The notes under the pieces are model-generated. The model was given only the letters and a program-made list of their open reading frames with translations, ran no database searches and was not told where the DNA came from. A DNA stretch of 64,000 bases from positions 1 through 64,000 of the forward strand of contig CALJVJ010000046.1 of the NCBI GenBank assembly GCA_937974625.1, given 5' to 3'. Below are positions 19,281 to 29,270 of this stretch, piece after piece. The stretch comes from an uncultured Saprospiraceae bacterium. Its GTDB lineage: Bacteria; Bacteroidota; Bacteroidia; Chitinophagales; Saprospiraceae. The stretch's first letter is position 1. The number at the start of each line of letters is the position of its first letter. The translations under genes and the position numbers were made by a program.

Positions 19281-21476
19281 ATGATTAATCTGTCAAGGAA
19301 ATCCTTTAGTATTTTTAACAAGTGTTTTTTTAAACACTTTGGTTTGGTATTTTTCCTTTCTCTTTCTATTATATTTCTTATACCATTTCCCATTTTTTGT
19401 GAAAACACCAATCAGGTGGTCGTTGTAGATTCTTTAATTCCTTATGTCAATAAACAACTTGAGGCAGCATCGAAATCTAAGAATAAAGATTGGAGTGAGA
19501 CTATTACCATCACTGGTAATTTATTGGAAAACCCTTTATTAAGAGCGAATGATTCTTTATTGAATTATGTAAAATACAGACATAGCCTTTATCTATTAAT
19601 GGCCGATGAAAATATTAAGAGTAGAGACATGGTCCAAGAGATAATTGGTTATTACAAAATAAATGACCTTAAAAAATGGACCAACTTAAAAAGTAGATTG
19701 GGCACACTAAACATAAGGTTGGGAGCATACGAAATAGCAAAAAAACATTTAGATGAAGCATTACCCTTTGCGAATAAGCTTAAAATGCCAATTACGGAAG
19801 GCCTTATGTATTTGTATCTAAGTAATATTTGTAGAATAAAGTCTGATTTTGGGGATGCTTTTAGAAAAGCCGATTTGGCTTTGAAAATCTTTGAAAAGAT
19901 TGAAAGAAAAGACTGGATTTTAGAAGCACAAACCTCTCTTGCTTATATTAGTATCATAGCTAAAGATTATGAAGGTGCGAAGGAATACTTTGATGTGATT
20001 TTTGATAAAGAAGATGAAATTTCAAATGATAATTTTTTGGTTAGCCCTACGCTTTACTCTGGGATAATGTATTTCGAAAAAGGGAATATAGATTTGGCTA
20101 AAAAACAATTTCAAGAAGGGTTAAGACGGATAAATTCCCTTGGAAGTTTTCCGGATTTGCCAACTGTTTATCGATATATGAGTGAAATTTCTAGTCTTGA
20201 AAAAGATTATGTTAGTGCAGAAAATTATATAAATAAAGCATTGAACACCTCTCTTAAATCTAAAAATAAAAGACAGGAATTAAGAGCTATATTAACCTTG
20301 ATTAAGTTAGAATCCGTTATTAGACCTCAAAAAGATAATTTATTAGCTTTGAAAAAGGTCTATCAATGGGCATTAGATAATGATAATAATTTTTTATTAA
20401 AAGAGTCTAGTGGTTATATTTCTTCCTATTATTCGGACAAAGGTAATTTTAAATCTGCACTGAATTATAATAAAGTTTATTTGGCTGCTTCGGAAAAAAA
20501 GTTTCAAAAAGACCGATTAAGTGAGATTACTTTATTTAGAGAAAAAAGTAAATATGCACAAAAAGTTAAGGAACGAGAAGTAAAAGAACAACAGTTGCAA
20601 GCGGAACTGATCGTTGGAGAAACTAAAAGAAGAATGCTTTTAGGAGGTATTTTCTTTCTAGGACTAATGTCAGGATTTTTGCTTTATTTTTACTCACAAA
20701 AACAGCATGCTTATTCTTCTTTAAAAACAAGCAACCAAGAACTTATAAAGGCGGAAAATGGATTAGAGCTCAAAAACCAAGAGTTAGAAAAATATATCGC
20801 CTACAATTTACAGTTAGAGAATTTTGCCTATATCGCCTCGCATGATTTAAAATCACCCCTTCAGACCATCTCCAATTTCTCCCAATTTTTGCAAAAAACT
20901 GCAGTAGACCGATTAAATGCAGAAGAATTACAGGCGCTTACTTTTATTTCTAAAGGAACAGATGATATGCTATTGCTTGTCAACGATCTATTGGATTTTT
21001 CAGTCCTACAAAAAAGTACGGTAACCAAGGAAAAAATTAATGTTCCTGAATTTGTTAATTATGTTTTACAATTAAATCAATCTTTGATAAAAGAGAAGAA
21101 TGCTGAAGTTACTTTAGACTTGAAAACCCCGTTTATTTCTGGTGACCGTTCTAAATTATTACAATTACTACAAAATTTAATTACGAATTCGGTTAAGTTT
21201 ATAGGTAAGGAAAAAAATCCTAAAGTAGAAATTTCTTCGCATGATGATAAGGATAGTTGGGTCTTTAATATTAAAGACAATGGAATTGGGATTGAGCCAA
21301 CTTATTTTAATAAAATTTTCTTACTTTTTAAGCGATTACATAGAAAGGAAGATTACGAAGGAACTGGAATTGGCTTGTCTATGTGCAAAAAAATTGTTGA
21401 CATGCACGGGGGCAAAATTTGGGTAAATTCTACCTTAGGTAAAGGGGCTACTTTTTCTTTTTCTATTCCTAAGTAG
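19281..21476 (+). CDS. TPR-containing sensor histidine kinase
   Basis: Signal/TM segments, TPR-like repeats, YIASHDLKSPLQTISNFSQFL (HisKA), NLITNSVKF and DNGIGIEPTYFNKIF...GTGIGLSMCKKIVDMHGG (HATPase). Confidence 0.93.
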   Translation: MINLSRKSFSIFNKCFFKHFGLVFFLSLSIIFLIPFPIFCENTNQVVVVDSLIPYVNKQLEAASKSKNKDWSETITITGNLLENPLLRANDSLLNYVKYRHSLYLLMADENIKSRDMVQEIIGYYKINDLKKWTNLKSRLGTLNIRLGAYEIAKKHLDEALPFANKLKMPITEGLMYLYLSNICRIKSDFGDAFRKADLALKIFEKIERKDWILEAQTSLAYISIIAKDYEGAKEYFDVIFDKEDEISNDNFLVSPTLYSGIMYFEKGNIDLAKKQFQEGLRRINSLGSFPDLPTVYRYMSEISSLEKDYVSAENYINKALNTSLKSKNKRQELRAILTLIKLESVIRPQKDNLLALKKVYQWALDNDNNFLLKESSGYISSYYSDKGNFKSALNYNKVYLAASEKKFQKDRLSEITLFREKSKYAQKVKEREVKEQQLQAELIVGETKRRMLLGGIFFLGLMSGFLLYFYSQKQHAYSSLKTSNQELIKAENGLELKNQELEKYIAYNLQLENFAYIASHDLKSPLQTISNFSQFLQKTAVDRLNAEELQALTFISKGTDDMLLLVNDLLDFSVLQKSTVTKEKINVPEFVNYVLQLNQSLIKEKNAEVTLDLKTPFISGDRSKLLQLLQNLITNSVKFIGKEKNPKVEISSHDDKDSWVFNIKDNGIGIEPTYFNKIFLLFKRLHRKEDYEGTGIGLSMCKKIVDMHGGKIWVNSTLGKGATFSFSIPK

Positions 21477-21548
21477 TAAGTAAACGAGTAAACAATAACT
21501 ACCACGTATAGTAACTAATCTATTGTCTTAATAAGCTTAGTTTATCAA

Positions 21549-22655
21549 CTAGGTATATTCTGGAAATAATTTCAAAATATCCTTTTCATTTGCCTTACAA
21601 ATTCCTCTTTCTGTAATGATACCTGTTACTAAATGAGCAGGAGTAACATCAAAAGCATAATTTAAAGCTGGACTATCTTCGGGTGTTAGCAGCACTTCTA
21701 GGATTTCTCCCGATTTAGTTTTTCCTTGAATATAACTGACTTCTTTGGATCCGCGTTTTTCAATAGGAATTTCCTTGACTCCATCTCGAATTGTCCAATC
21801 AAAAGAAGAGTGGGGGAGTGCTACATAAAAAGGAACTTGGTTATCCTTTGCCGCTAAAGCTTTTAAGTACGTACCAATTTTGTTTGCAACATCGCCAGTT
21901 CTTGTGGTTCGGTCACTCCCAACGATAACCATGTCTACCATCCCGTGTTGCATAAGGTGACCGCCTACATTATCAGGGATAACGGTATGTGGGACACCAT
22001 GCTCCAATAACTCAAAAGCAGTAATTCTGGCGCCTTGGTTTCTAGGTCTGGTTTCATCTACCCATACATGCACAGGAATGCCAGCATCATGAGCTGCATA
22101 GATGGGAGAGGTTGCAGTACCATAATCGACGCAAGCCATCCAACCTGCATTGCAATGGGTTAAAATATTTACTGGTTGCTTAGGATTTTGGGCGTGTAAA
22201 TTTTTTATAATGTCCAATCCATGTTGCCCAATTAATCGACAATGTTCCACACTTTCCTCACAGGATTCAATAGCAAAATTTAAGCAGATTTCTACTGCTT
22301 CTTTTTGATTCTTACAGTTAACTAATTTTTTAGAAATCGAACGAATAGCATTGGATAAGTCTACTGCTGTTGGTCTAGTCTGATTCAAATATACTGCTTG
22401 TTGTTTAAGATAGGCCTGAAAATCATTCTCAGGAGCTTCTAAGGCTGCTAGATACATCCCATAGGCTGCTGCAGCACCAATACACGGAGCTCCTCTCAAA
22501 TGCATATCCTTAATTGCAATACCCATTTCTTGTGAGCTTGTTATATCTTCTATGACAAACTGATGAGGCAGCCACCGTTGGTCTATAATTTGAACGGTAG
22601 ATGCATCATTTTCTTTTAGCCAAATAGTCTGATATGACTTTCCTTTAATCTTCAT
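21549..22655 (-). CDS. mtnA: S-methyl-5-thioribose-1-phosphate isomerase
   Basis: AIKDMHLRGAPCIGAAAAYG, THCNAGWMACVDYGTATSPIYAAH, VGSDRTTRTGDVANKIGTY; start at 22655 (MKIKGKSYQT) rather than 22748. Confidence 0.92.
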   Translation of the reverse strand: MKIKGKSYQTIWLKENDASTVQIIDQRWLPHQFVIEDITSSQEMGIAIKDMHLRGAPCIGAAAAYGMYLAALEAPENDFQAYLKQQAVYLNQTRPTAVDLSNAIRSISKKLVNCKNQKEAVEICLNFAIESCEESVEHCRLIGQHGLDIIKNLHAQNPKQPVNILTHCNAGWMACVDYGTATSPIYAAHDAGIPVHVWVDETRPRNQGARITAFELLEHGVPHTVIPDNVGGHLMQHGMVDMVIVGSDRTTRTGDVANKIGTYLKALAAKDNQVPFYVALPHSSFDWTIRDGVKEIPIEKRGSKEVSYIQGKTKSGEILEVLLTPEDSPALNYAFDVTPAHLVTGIITERGICKANEKDILKLFPEYT

Positions 22656-23271
22656 GGATGTGAAATGAAAATAAATTATAAAAAATAAAATATGTCGGGA
22701 ACTTACTTTCTTAACATTTTGTTTTATTAATAGGGAACTACATCTCACCTAATCCAAAATTAGGTTTAAAGCAATCATTTACAACAACAATTTGTTTGTA
22801 ATTAATTGATTATCAATTGATTGCCTTAATTTATCTTTATCCTAATTTATTTCCCTATTAGAAAAAGTTCTAAGAAAAAAATTAAGCAAATGTTAATTTA
22901 ATAGAAGCCTAAGTGCTTTATTAATGCGACAAAAACTTTCCGACAAATTATTTTATCACTAAAACTTATCGTAATGGATAATTTAAAAGTGGAGGGCCTC
23001 GAAGCCCTCATTTCGAAGTTGATTGGATGGGTATTTCAGAATACCCGTCTCGCTCACGACGTAAAACCCGAGTAATTTTGGATACCCTCCAATTTTCGAA
23101 CACATTAATGATTCACCCTATAAGTAAAGCGCAATAATAAGCAGCTTAACCCTAAGATAAAAATGCATTGGAAAATAACTGCTAAACTTTATTTTGAATA
23201 GACAATATTCGGATTACGAGACTAGTAACTGAATAAAAACTTCTATATTATTTATAATTAATTCCTATCTT

Positions 23272-24072
23272 TTATTTCCAATCTATTCCTACTTTAAAAA
23301 CTGTGCGATTGAACCAAAGATTGTAATCAGATGTAACGGGATTACTGAATTGGTCAAAATTTACATTTGAGCCTTTGATGTGTTGGACCTGTTGGGCTAT
23401 GCTTAAAGTAAATCGAATACGCCTACGGGAAGCGAAATTTACGCCGATTTCCGGTTGAAAGTATAATCCTCCTGTATGGTCACCTCCCCATGCGTTATTG
23501 TCTGGAAATCCCCATCCTAATCTACCTGCAATAAAAGGTTTTACCTTTTTTTCGATTGGATAAAACCGAGCATAAGCAAAAATTGGTATAGTAGCTGCAT
23601 CTATCCAAGTACCAAAAGAAAAGGTGGAATTATAACCTGCTCCTATACCAAGCCCTGCCGCTAACTTTTTATTAAATCGATAGCCTCCAATAAAGGTGAA
23701 TTCACTAGTTTCATTATTGAAATCATCACTGTTCATACCTCCAAACTGAAGGGACATGAAAAAACCTTCTGTATAATGAAATTTTGCTCCTCCAAACAAA
23801 GAAATATTTTCATCTCCGCGCTTGATTCGTTTGATATAAGCCTTGTTTAAATTAACCGTATCATTAGTTGATAAAATCATTTTCATGTTCAACGTTCCTT
23901 CAAATAAAATGTCTCCTATAAAAACAGACCCATCATTATATTGAACGATTGCTCTTTTACTTGTTGTCGATTGCTTCTTTTTCTTTTTCTTTTTTCCCTT
24001 TTGGCTATAGCCTAAATTGAAGACACAAACGACTAAAAGAAAGCTGATAAGAATACGTACGGCTGATTGCAT
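23272..24072 (-). CDS. Predicted outer-membrane beta-barrel protein
   Basis: Signal peptide, alternating aromatic beta-strand pattern, C-terminal aromatic-rich strand; lysine-rich KGKKKKKKKQ after the signal peptide. Confidence 0.65.
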   Translation of the reverse strand: MQSAVRILISFLLVVCVFNLGYSQKGKKKKKKKQSTTSKRAIVQYNDGSVFIGDILFEGTLNMKMILSTNDTVNLNKAYIKRIKRGDENISLFGGAKFHYTEGFFMSLQFGGMNSDDFNNETSEFTFIGGYRFNKKLAAGLGIGAGYNSTFSFGTWIDAATIPIFAYARFYPIEKKVKPFIAGRLGWGFPDNNAWGGDHTGGLYFQPEIGVNFASRRRIRFTLSIAQQVQHIKGSNVNFDQFSNPVTSDYNLWFNRTVFKVGIDWK

Positions 24073-24112
24073 ATAATTTGGATTAGGCTGATTTTGAAGC
24101 TAAAAATCTATT

Positions 24113-24150
24113 AAAAAAGGGCGGCAATTTTTCATTGTCGCCCTTTTTTT
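24113..24150 (-). terminator. Intrinsic terminator downstream of the LVIVD-repeat gene
   Basis: AAAAAAGGGCGGCAAT / ATTGTCGCCCTTTTTT hairpin with A/T tracts on both sides. Confidence 0.9.
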
Positions 24151-24168
24151 CTTTCAAATGAAGGGAAA

Positions 24169-25437
24169 TTAGAAGGTCAAGGTACTAATTAAAGAGTAAT
24201 CAACTCCTCCTTCTATTTGATATTGACTGATACCTGTTGGGCCAGCAATCAATAATAGATTTGGATTGGTTGGATGATAGATAATATCATACGCTTCTAT
24301 ATTAGGTTCCCATGTTTCTAAAGTCAAATTAGACTTGTCCTCTGCATTGAATACCTTTAATCCATTAGTTCCTTCTCCTACATATAGTCGGTTATTTGCC
24401 ATCATCATACCAAATGGACTCTCCATTTCAATTTCTTGAATTTGTTGTGGTTGTGTTCTGCTGATATCCAATACCAATAAAGCATTTTCATCACCTGGGC
24501 AATTGCCTACATCTCCTGTTCTAAGCGTTACAAAAGCGATATTTCCGCAAGGTAAAACTGGGTCACAAGAATTGGCGTGAGTAAAAGAAGAAACCCATCT
24601 AGGTTCTGAATTATTACTGATATCAAAAACCTCCATTGATTGTGCTGTTCCTACAAATAATTGATTGCCATTAGGAAAAACAGTTTCCATATTAGCACCG
24701 ACTCTTAAAGATTCACCTATTTGTTCTAAATTTCCATTATCTTCAAAAGTGGTTATAAAACTACGACTAACAACATAAACAAACTCATCAACTACTGCAA
24801 TTCTATTTACGGAACCTACAGAGGCACTACTATTTCCTGCGAAAGAAGTTGGTACCTGAGAGGGTGGAATAACTCGGTCTGCATAATCATAATAATAAAC
24901 ATCTTGGTGTCCCCAAAGTTGTTGGTATATTTCACTATCTTCACCTACCTTTTCAGTGATTAATTCAAAATCAAATCCAATTAGGTGTTCTCCCTTAGCG
25001 TTCTCAAAATTTTGCTCTCCTTTGAAGGCATCTTTTACTCTAGATTCTAAAATAGGTTGATTTTTATTAGTAATATCTATCTTAATCATGTCATAATAGC
25101 TCTCTGCATAAAGCGTATTACCTGCTACAAAGTATTCTCTGTTTCCTGGGATATTGATAAAAGATAAATTTGTTGGATTTTCTGGATTAGTATTATCCAC
25201 GACGTGAATGCCTTTGCCTTCTTCTCCAATAAGTAACATGTTTTCAGCTACGAATATTTTTCCTGCGTTTTCGATAGGTTTTGCACCTTCTAACAAGTTG
25301 GTATTTCTAACATCGTCTAAGTCACCATAGATTGCAGTTGCTTTGGTATAAGTCACTTCGACGGTACCAAAATCTTTATTACAGGATTGTAATACTAAAA
25401 TGGACAGCGGTAATAATAAGAGTAATAACTTTCGCAT
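24169..25437 (-). CDS. LVIVD repeat-containing lipoprotein
   Basis: Lipobox LQSCN; repeated IHVVDNTNPENP, IDITNKNQPI, FDISNNSEPRWV motifs. Confidence 0.88.
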   Translation of the reverse strand: MRKLLLLLLPLSILVLQSCNKDFGTVEVTYTKATAIYGDLDDVRNTNLLEGAKPIENAGKIFVAENMLLIGEEGKGIHVVDNTNPENPTNLSFINIPGNREYFVAGNTLYAESYYDMIKIDITNKNQPILESRVKDAFKGEQNFENAKGEHLIGFDFELITEKVGEDSEIYQQLWGHQDVYYYDYADRVIPPSQVPTSFAGNSSASVGSVNRIAVVDEFVYVVSRSFITTFEDNGNLEQIGESLRVGANMETVFPNGNQLFVGTAQSMEVFDISNNSEPRWVSSFTHANSCDPVLPCGNIAFVTLRTGDVGNCPGDENALLVLDISRTQPQQIQEIEMESPFGMMMANNRLYVGEGTNGLKVFNAEDKSNLTLETWEPNIEAYDIIYHPTNPNLLLIAGPTGISQYQIEGGVDYSLISTLTF

Positions 25438-25831
25438 AACATACGGGTTTAATTAGGAAATAGGAAAATCTAGCTTTGTCAATCAAACGTCAGAGAAAAG
25501 ACATTTGCTATGCCTACCTTGTTCTTTAACTATTGTTAATATTAAAAAAACAAGATTGACAGTTATCCCTTAGACTATCGAAATATTATTATCCCCTAGC
25601 CTAAAAATGATTTATTTCCTAATTTTTTAAAAATTAAAGGAAAAAGCAAATGGATTGGCGCAATTAGGGCTATTTAGACACTTATTAGGGAGGAAAGAAC
25701 CTGAAATTATACTTCTTATAATAAATATAAATGTTAAGTCAAATGAAAAGACCTATCAAGAATAGGAAACTGATTGACTTACCTTTAGAAAAAAGGGATA
25801 GGGAAATAGTTTAGTAAAAAAATAATGATTT

Positions 25832-25894
25832 ATCCGTTGGCAACAATCCGTTGGCACCCTTTTTAGTTTTGCCAGCGGATTGTTGCCAACAGAT
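25832..25894. repeat. Long inverted repeat, 25-bp arms
   Basis: ATCCGTTGGCAACAATCCGTTGGCA (25832-25856) / TGCCAGCGGATTGTTGCCAACAGAT (25870-25894), 23/25 complementary. Confidence 0.9.
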
Positions 25895-26040
25895 ATTAGA
25901 AACAAAAATCACTATAAATTATTAAAAGTCATTTTTTTAATGGGCAATCTTTAAACCTCAAAAACTAATTTCCTGTATTTTTATAAAATAGAAATTCGAC
26001 TTTTCATTCGCACTAATATCAAAATGATGTTTCAAACATT

Positions 26041-26589
26041 TTATTGTGCTTCTTTAACGGGAATCTGACTGTATCGCATCATTTTAATTTGAGTCGCATT
26101 ATTAGCGTATTTTTTGGTTCCTACTAAAATCATGATGGCATCAGAGGAAGAAGAACCTTGTACTTTCCATTGCGTCAAGGTTGGTCTTTCTCCACCTTCT
26201 AGAATGGTTAATATGTTTTTGTCCTCTTCGATTATCCATCTGCCTTTGGTAATAGCTCCATCGTAAAAGGCAGTTTCTAAAGTATTATCTGCATTAAACT
26301 TGACCCATTTCCCAACATATTCTTTGCCAGCATCTGGATTGTTAATCACCACTGCTGCTTCATAATGCCATAGTAAATTGGTGTAAAATTGAGTCGCATG
26401 TGCTGTTAATGGTTGCTCCTGTACCAAAGTGGATGCATCAAGTGCTGTGCTTGCAGCAGGTGTAGATTTAATTGCTGTTGGTTTAGTAGGGGCCACTGGA
26501 GTCGTTGTGGTAGAAGTGTTTGATTTTTGTTGGTTACAAGCGATAAAGCTTGCAATTATAAAACAAAGTAGATAGATTTTATTTTTCAT
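26041..26589 (-). CDS. NlpE-like copper-resistance-type lipoprotein
   Basis: Lipobox FIACNQQ; GKWVKFNADNTLETAFYDGAITKGRWIIEEDKNILTI resembles NlpE-family small beta domains. Confidence 0.6.
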   Translation of the reverse strand: MKNKIYLLCFIIASFIACNQQKSNTSTTTTPVAPTKPTAIKSTPAASTALDASTLVQEQPLTAHATQFYTNLLWHYEAAVVINNPDAGKEYVGKWVKFNADNTLETAFYDGAITKGRWIIEEDKNILTILEGGERPTLTQWKVQGSSSSDAIMILVGTKKYANNATQIKMMRYSQIPVKEAQ

Positions 26590-26622
26590 TGAAATAGTTG
26601 GTTTTAAAGAAGTTCTTATACA

Positions 26623-26661
26623 AAAGAAGGGTTCGTAAATATTAACTACGAACCCTTCTTT
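26623..26661 (-). terminator. Intrinsic terminator of the GH65 gene
   Basis: AAAGAAGGGTTCGTA / TACGAACCCTTCTTT perfect 15-bp stem just 3' of the minus-strand gene end at 26665. Confidence 0.9.
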
Positions 26662-26664
26662 AAA

Positions 26665-28995
26665 CTATCCTTCAACTGTTTCTGTTTCGACTAATACCGA
26701 TTTTCTAGCCGGTATTTTATGTACCTTATCGTATAAATTTACTTGAATTGGCTTGGTTGATAAATTATGAATGGTTGTTCCTTCTTGTGTTAATTTTACT
26801 TGAATCGTAGCCCCTCGAAATTGAACTTTAAATCCTATTGATTGCCAATTTGGTGGTAAAAAAGGACTGAAATGCAATTCTCCATTCAACACCCGCATTC
26901 CTCCCATTCCCTTCACAACAGACAACCAAGTTCCAGCCATACTTGTAATGTGCAAGCCATCCTCCGTATCATTATTATAATCATCTAAGTCTAGCCTTGC
27001 CGTTCTTAAATACATTTCATAAGCTTTGTCGTAATTACCAATTTTGGCCGCTAAAATTACATGTATACACGGAGACAAGGAAGATTCATGAACCGTCATT
27101 GGCTCATAGAATTCAAAATTTCTTTTAATGGTTGGCAAGTCAAAATGGTCCTCAAAGAAGTATAATCCTTGCAAAACGTCTGCCTGTTTGATAAAACAAG
27201 AACGTAATATTCTATCCCAAGACCACTTCTGATTCAATGGCTTATCTGTTGGTCGTAGGGTATCAACAGCTCTTAAATCTTTATCTAAAAACCCGTCTGC
27301 TTGTAAGAAAACACCTAGTTCTTGGTCTGTTGGGAAAAACATATTGTCGCAGATGTTTGCCCAGTTTTCTATTTCTGTTACTTCGTCAAAATTAATTCTA
27401 TTGGCTAATTTAGAATATTTCTTAGCATCGTTTTCCTTTACATAACTCAATGCGGTAGCTGCATAGCGCATACACCATGTTGCAATGTAGTTGGTGTACC
27501 AATTATTATTGACGTTATTATCATACTCATTTGGTCCAGTGACCCCATGCATGACATATTGACCTTTTAATTTGGAGAAATGAACTCTTTGTGCCCAAAA
27601 TCGTGCAATTGCAATCAATACTTCCAATCCGTAATCAATTAAATAGTCTTGGTCCCCTGTGTATCGAATGTAGTCGTAAATAGCATAGGCAATGGCACCG
27701 TTTCTGTGGATTTCTTCAAAGGTGATTTCCCATTCATTATGGCATTCTTCGCCGTTCATAGTTACCATAGGGTAGAGGGCTGCCCCATCTGTGAACCCTA
27801 ACTTTTCCGCATTTTCTATCGCTTTTTGTAAGTGCTTATATCTATAAATGAGTAAATTTCTAGCTACTTTTTGGTCTGTAGTAGACAAATAAAAAGGTAA
27901 GCAATAGGCTTCTGTATCCCAATAAGTAGACCCCCCATATTTTTCCCCAGTGAATCCTTTTGGACCGATATTTAATCGTTCATCTACACCTGTAAAGGTT
28001 TGATTTAGATGGAAAATATTAAATCGAATTCCTTGCTGTGCAGCTACATCTCCTTCTATAATGATATCACTGTCTTCCCACTTTTTTGCCCAAGCAACTT
28101 TCTGTTCATTTAGAAGGGTTTCAAACCCCTTTTTATAGGCAGCTTTGACAACGGTTTCACAATTGTCTAACAAAACTGATTTATCGTGATTTTCAGAAGA
28201 TAAATTAGCGGCAAATTTATGAACTTCTAAGGTGTCTCCTTTTTTGACGGAAACATCTACTGCTGAACCTACAAATAATCCAGATTTGATTTTATCACCC
28301 TTAAATACAAGTTCTTTTCCATTTTTTTGAATGCCAAATTTCATTCCTGTAGCTACTTGAAAAGCTGTTTTTTTAGTTTCTACTAAAACATAGGCTTGTC
28401 TTCGTTTTACTTTTGTATCAACTTTTGTCCAAAAAGACCCTTCATCATCCCAATTGGCATCCTCATTTCTAACATCCCCGTTTAAATACGGTGTGACGCT
28501 AATGGTTCCACTAAAATTAATTGGCGTAACTGAATATTTAATAGCTCCAACTTCATCGCTTACAATGCTACAAAATCTGATAGATTTAATTTTTAGCTTC
28601 TTCCCATCTTTCATAGTGGCGACAAAAGAACGACTCAAATAGCCTTCTTTCATATTCAACACTCTTCTAAAATCTTTAACTTTGCACTTAGCTAAATCAA
28701 GACTAGTGTTGCCTATTTCTACATCAATACCTATCCAGTTGGTTGCGTTTAGTACTTTGGCAAAATATTCAGGATAGCCATTTTTCCACCAACCTACTTT
28801 CGTCTTATCTGGATAATATACACCCGCGATATAACTTCCCTGAAGCGTGTCTCCACTATAATTTTCTTCAAAATTGGCTCTTTGCCCCATTCGGCCATTT
28901 CCAATACTAAAAATACTTTCAGAAATTCGATTGTTTTCTGGATTAAAACCTTCTTCAATGATACACCACTCATCGTGCTTTAAATATTCCTTCAT
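26665..28995 (-). CDS. Glycoside hydrolase family 65 (maltose/kojibiose/trehalose phosphorylase-type)
   Basis: HDEWCIIEEGFNPENNRISESIFSIGNGRMGQRANFEE, GVTGPNEYDNNVNNNWYTN, WDTEAYCLPFYL; start at Met 28995 (MKEYLKHDEW); the track's extra N-terminus lies in a repeat. Confidence 0.93.
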   Translation of the reverse strand: MKEYLKHDEWCIIEEGFNPENNRISESIFSIGNGRMGQRANFEENYSGDTLQGSYIAGVYYPDKTKVGWWKNGYPEYFAKVLNATNWIGIDVEIGNTSLDLAKCKVKDFRRVLNMKEGYLSRSFVATMKDGKKLKIKSIRFCSIVSDEVGAIKYSVTPINFSGTISVTPYLNGDVRNEDANWDDEGSFWTKVDTKVKRRQAYVLVETKKTAFQVATGMKFGIQKNGKELVFKGDKIKSGLFVGSAVDVSVKKGDTLEVHKFAANLSSENHDKSVLLDNCETVVKAAYKKGFETLLNEQKVAWAKKWEDSDIIIEGDVAAQQGIRFNIFHLNQTFTGVDERLNIGPKGFTGEKYGGSTYWDTEAYCLPFYLSTTDQKVARNLLIYRYKHLQKAIENAEKLGFTDGAALYPMVTMNGEECHNEWEITFEEIHRNGAIAYAIYDYIRYTGDQDYLIDYGLEVLIAIARFWAQRVHFSKLKGQYVMHGVTGPNEYDNNVNNNWYTNYIATWCMRYAATALSYVKENDAKKYSKLANRINFDEVTEIENWANICDNMFFPTDQELGVFLQADGFLDKDLRAVDTLRPTDKPLNQKWSWDRILRSCFIKQADVLQGLYFFEDHFDLPTIKRNFEFYEPMTVHESSLSPCIHVILAAKIGNYDKAYEMYLRTARLDLDDYNNDTEDGLHITSMAGTWLSVVKGMGGMRVLNGELHFSPFLPPNWQSIGFKVQFRGATIQVKLTQEGTTIHNLSTKPIQVNLYDKVHKIPARKSVLVETETVEG

Positions 28996-29026
28996 GCATA
29001 AAATTTTGTAAAACGAAGTAAATAAT

Positions 29027-29186
29027 AGACTTGTTACCTTTTGAAAATAGCTATATGAAATTTCGATTTTTTTGATAGTTTTTGTCAAAAAAATCAGTGC
29101 ATAGCATAGCTATGGACTTAATTTTTGATAAAAAATAGCGAGAAAATACATTTTCAGATGGCTGTAATTTAAAGGGTAACAAGTCT
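29027..29186. repeat. 160-bp foldback element with AGACTTGTTACC termini
   Basis: AGACTTGTTACCTTT at 29027 and AAAGGGTAACAAGTCT ending 29186; imperfect complementarity continues to a central CATAGC-ATA-GCTATG hairpin. Confidence 0.8.
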
Positions 29187-29270
29187 AATAGAAAGTGTTT
29201 GTATGGAAACTAAAGAGAAATTATAAAAAATAGATTAGGAGTTGTCTTCAATTAATTCTTCAGAACAACC

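Noticed and set aside
21476-21520. Possible additional heptamer array (AGTAGTAAGTAAACGAGTAAAC)
   Set aside because: Period is irregular and no opposing arm is visible
22804-22818. AATTGAT-T-ATCAATT palindrome upstream of mtnA as an operator
   Set aside because: AT-only-rich dyad expected by chance in this composition; not claimed without conservation
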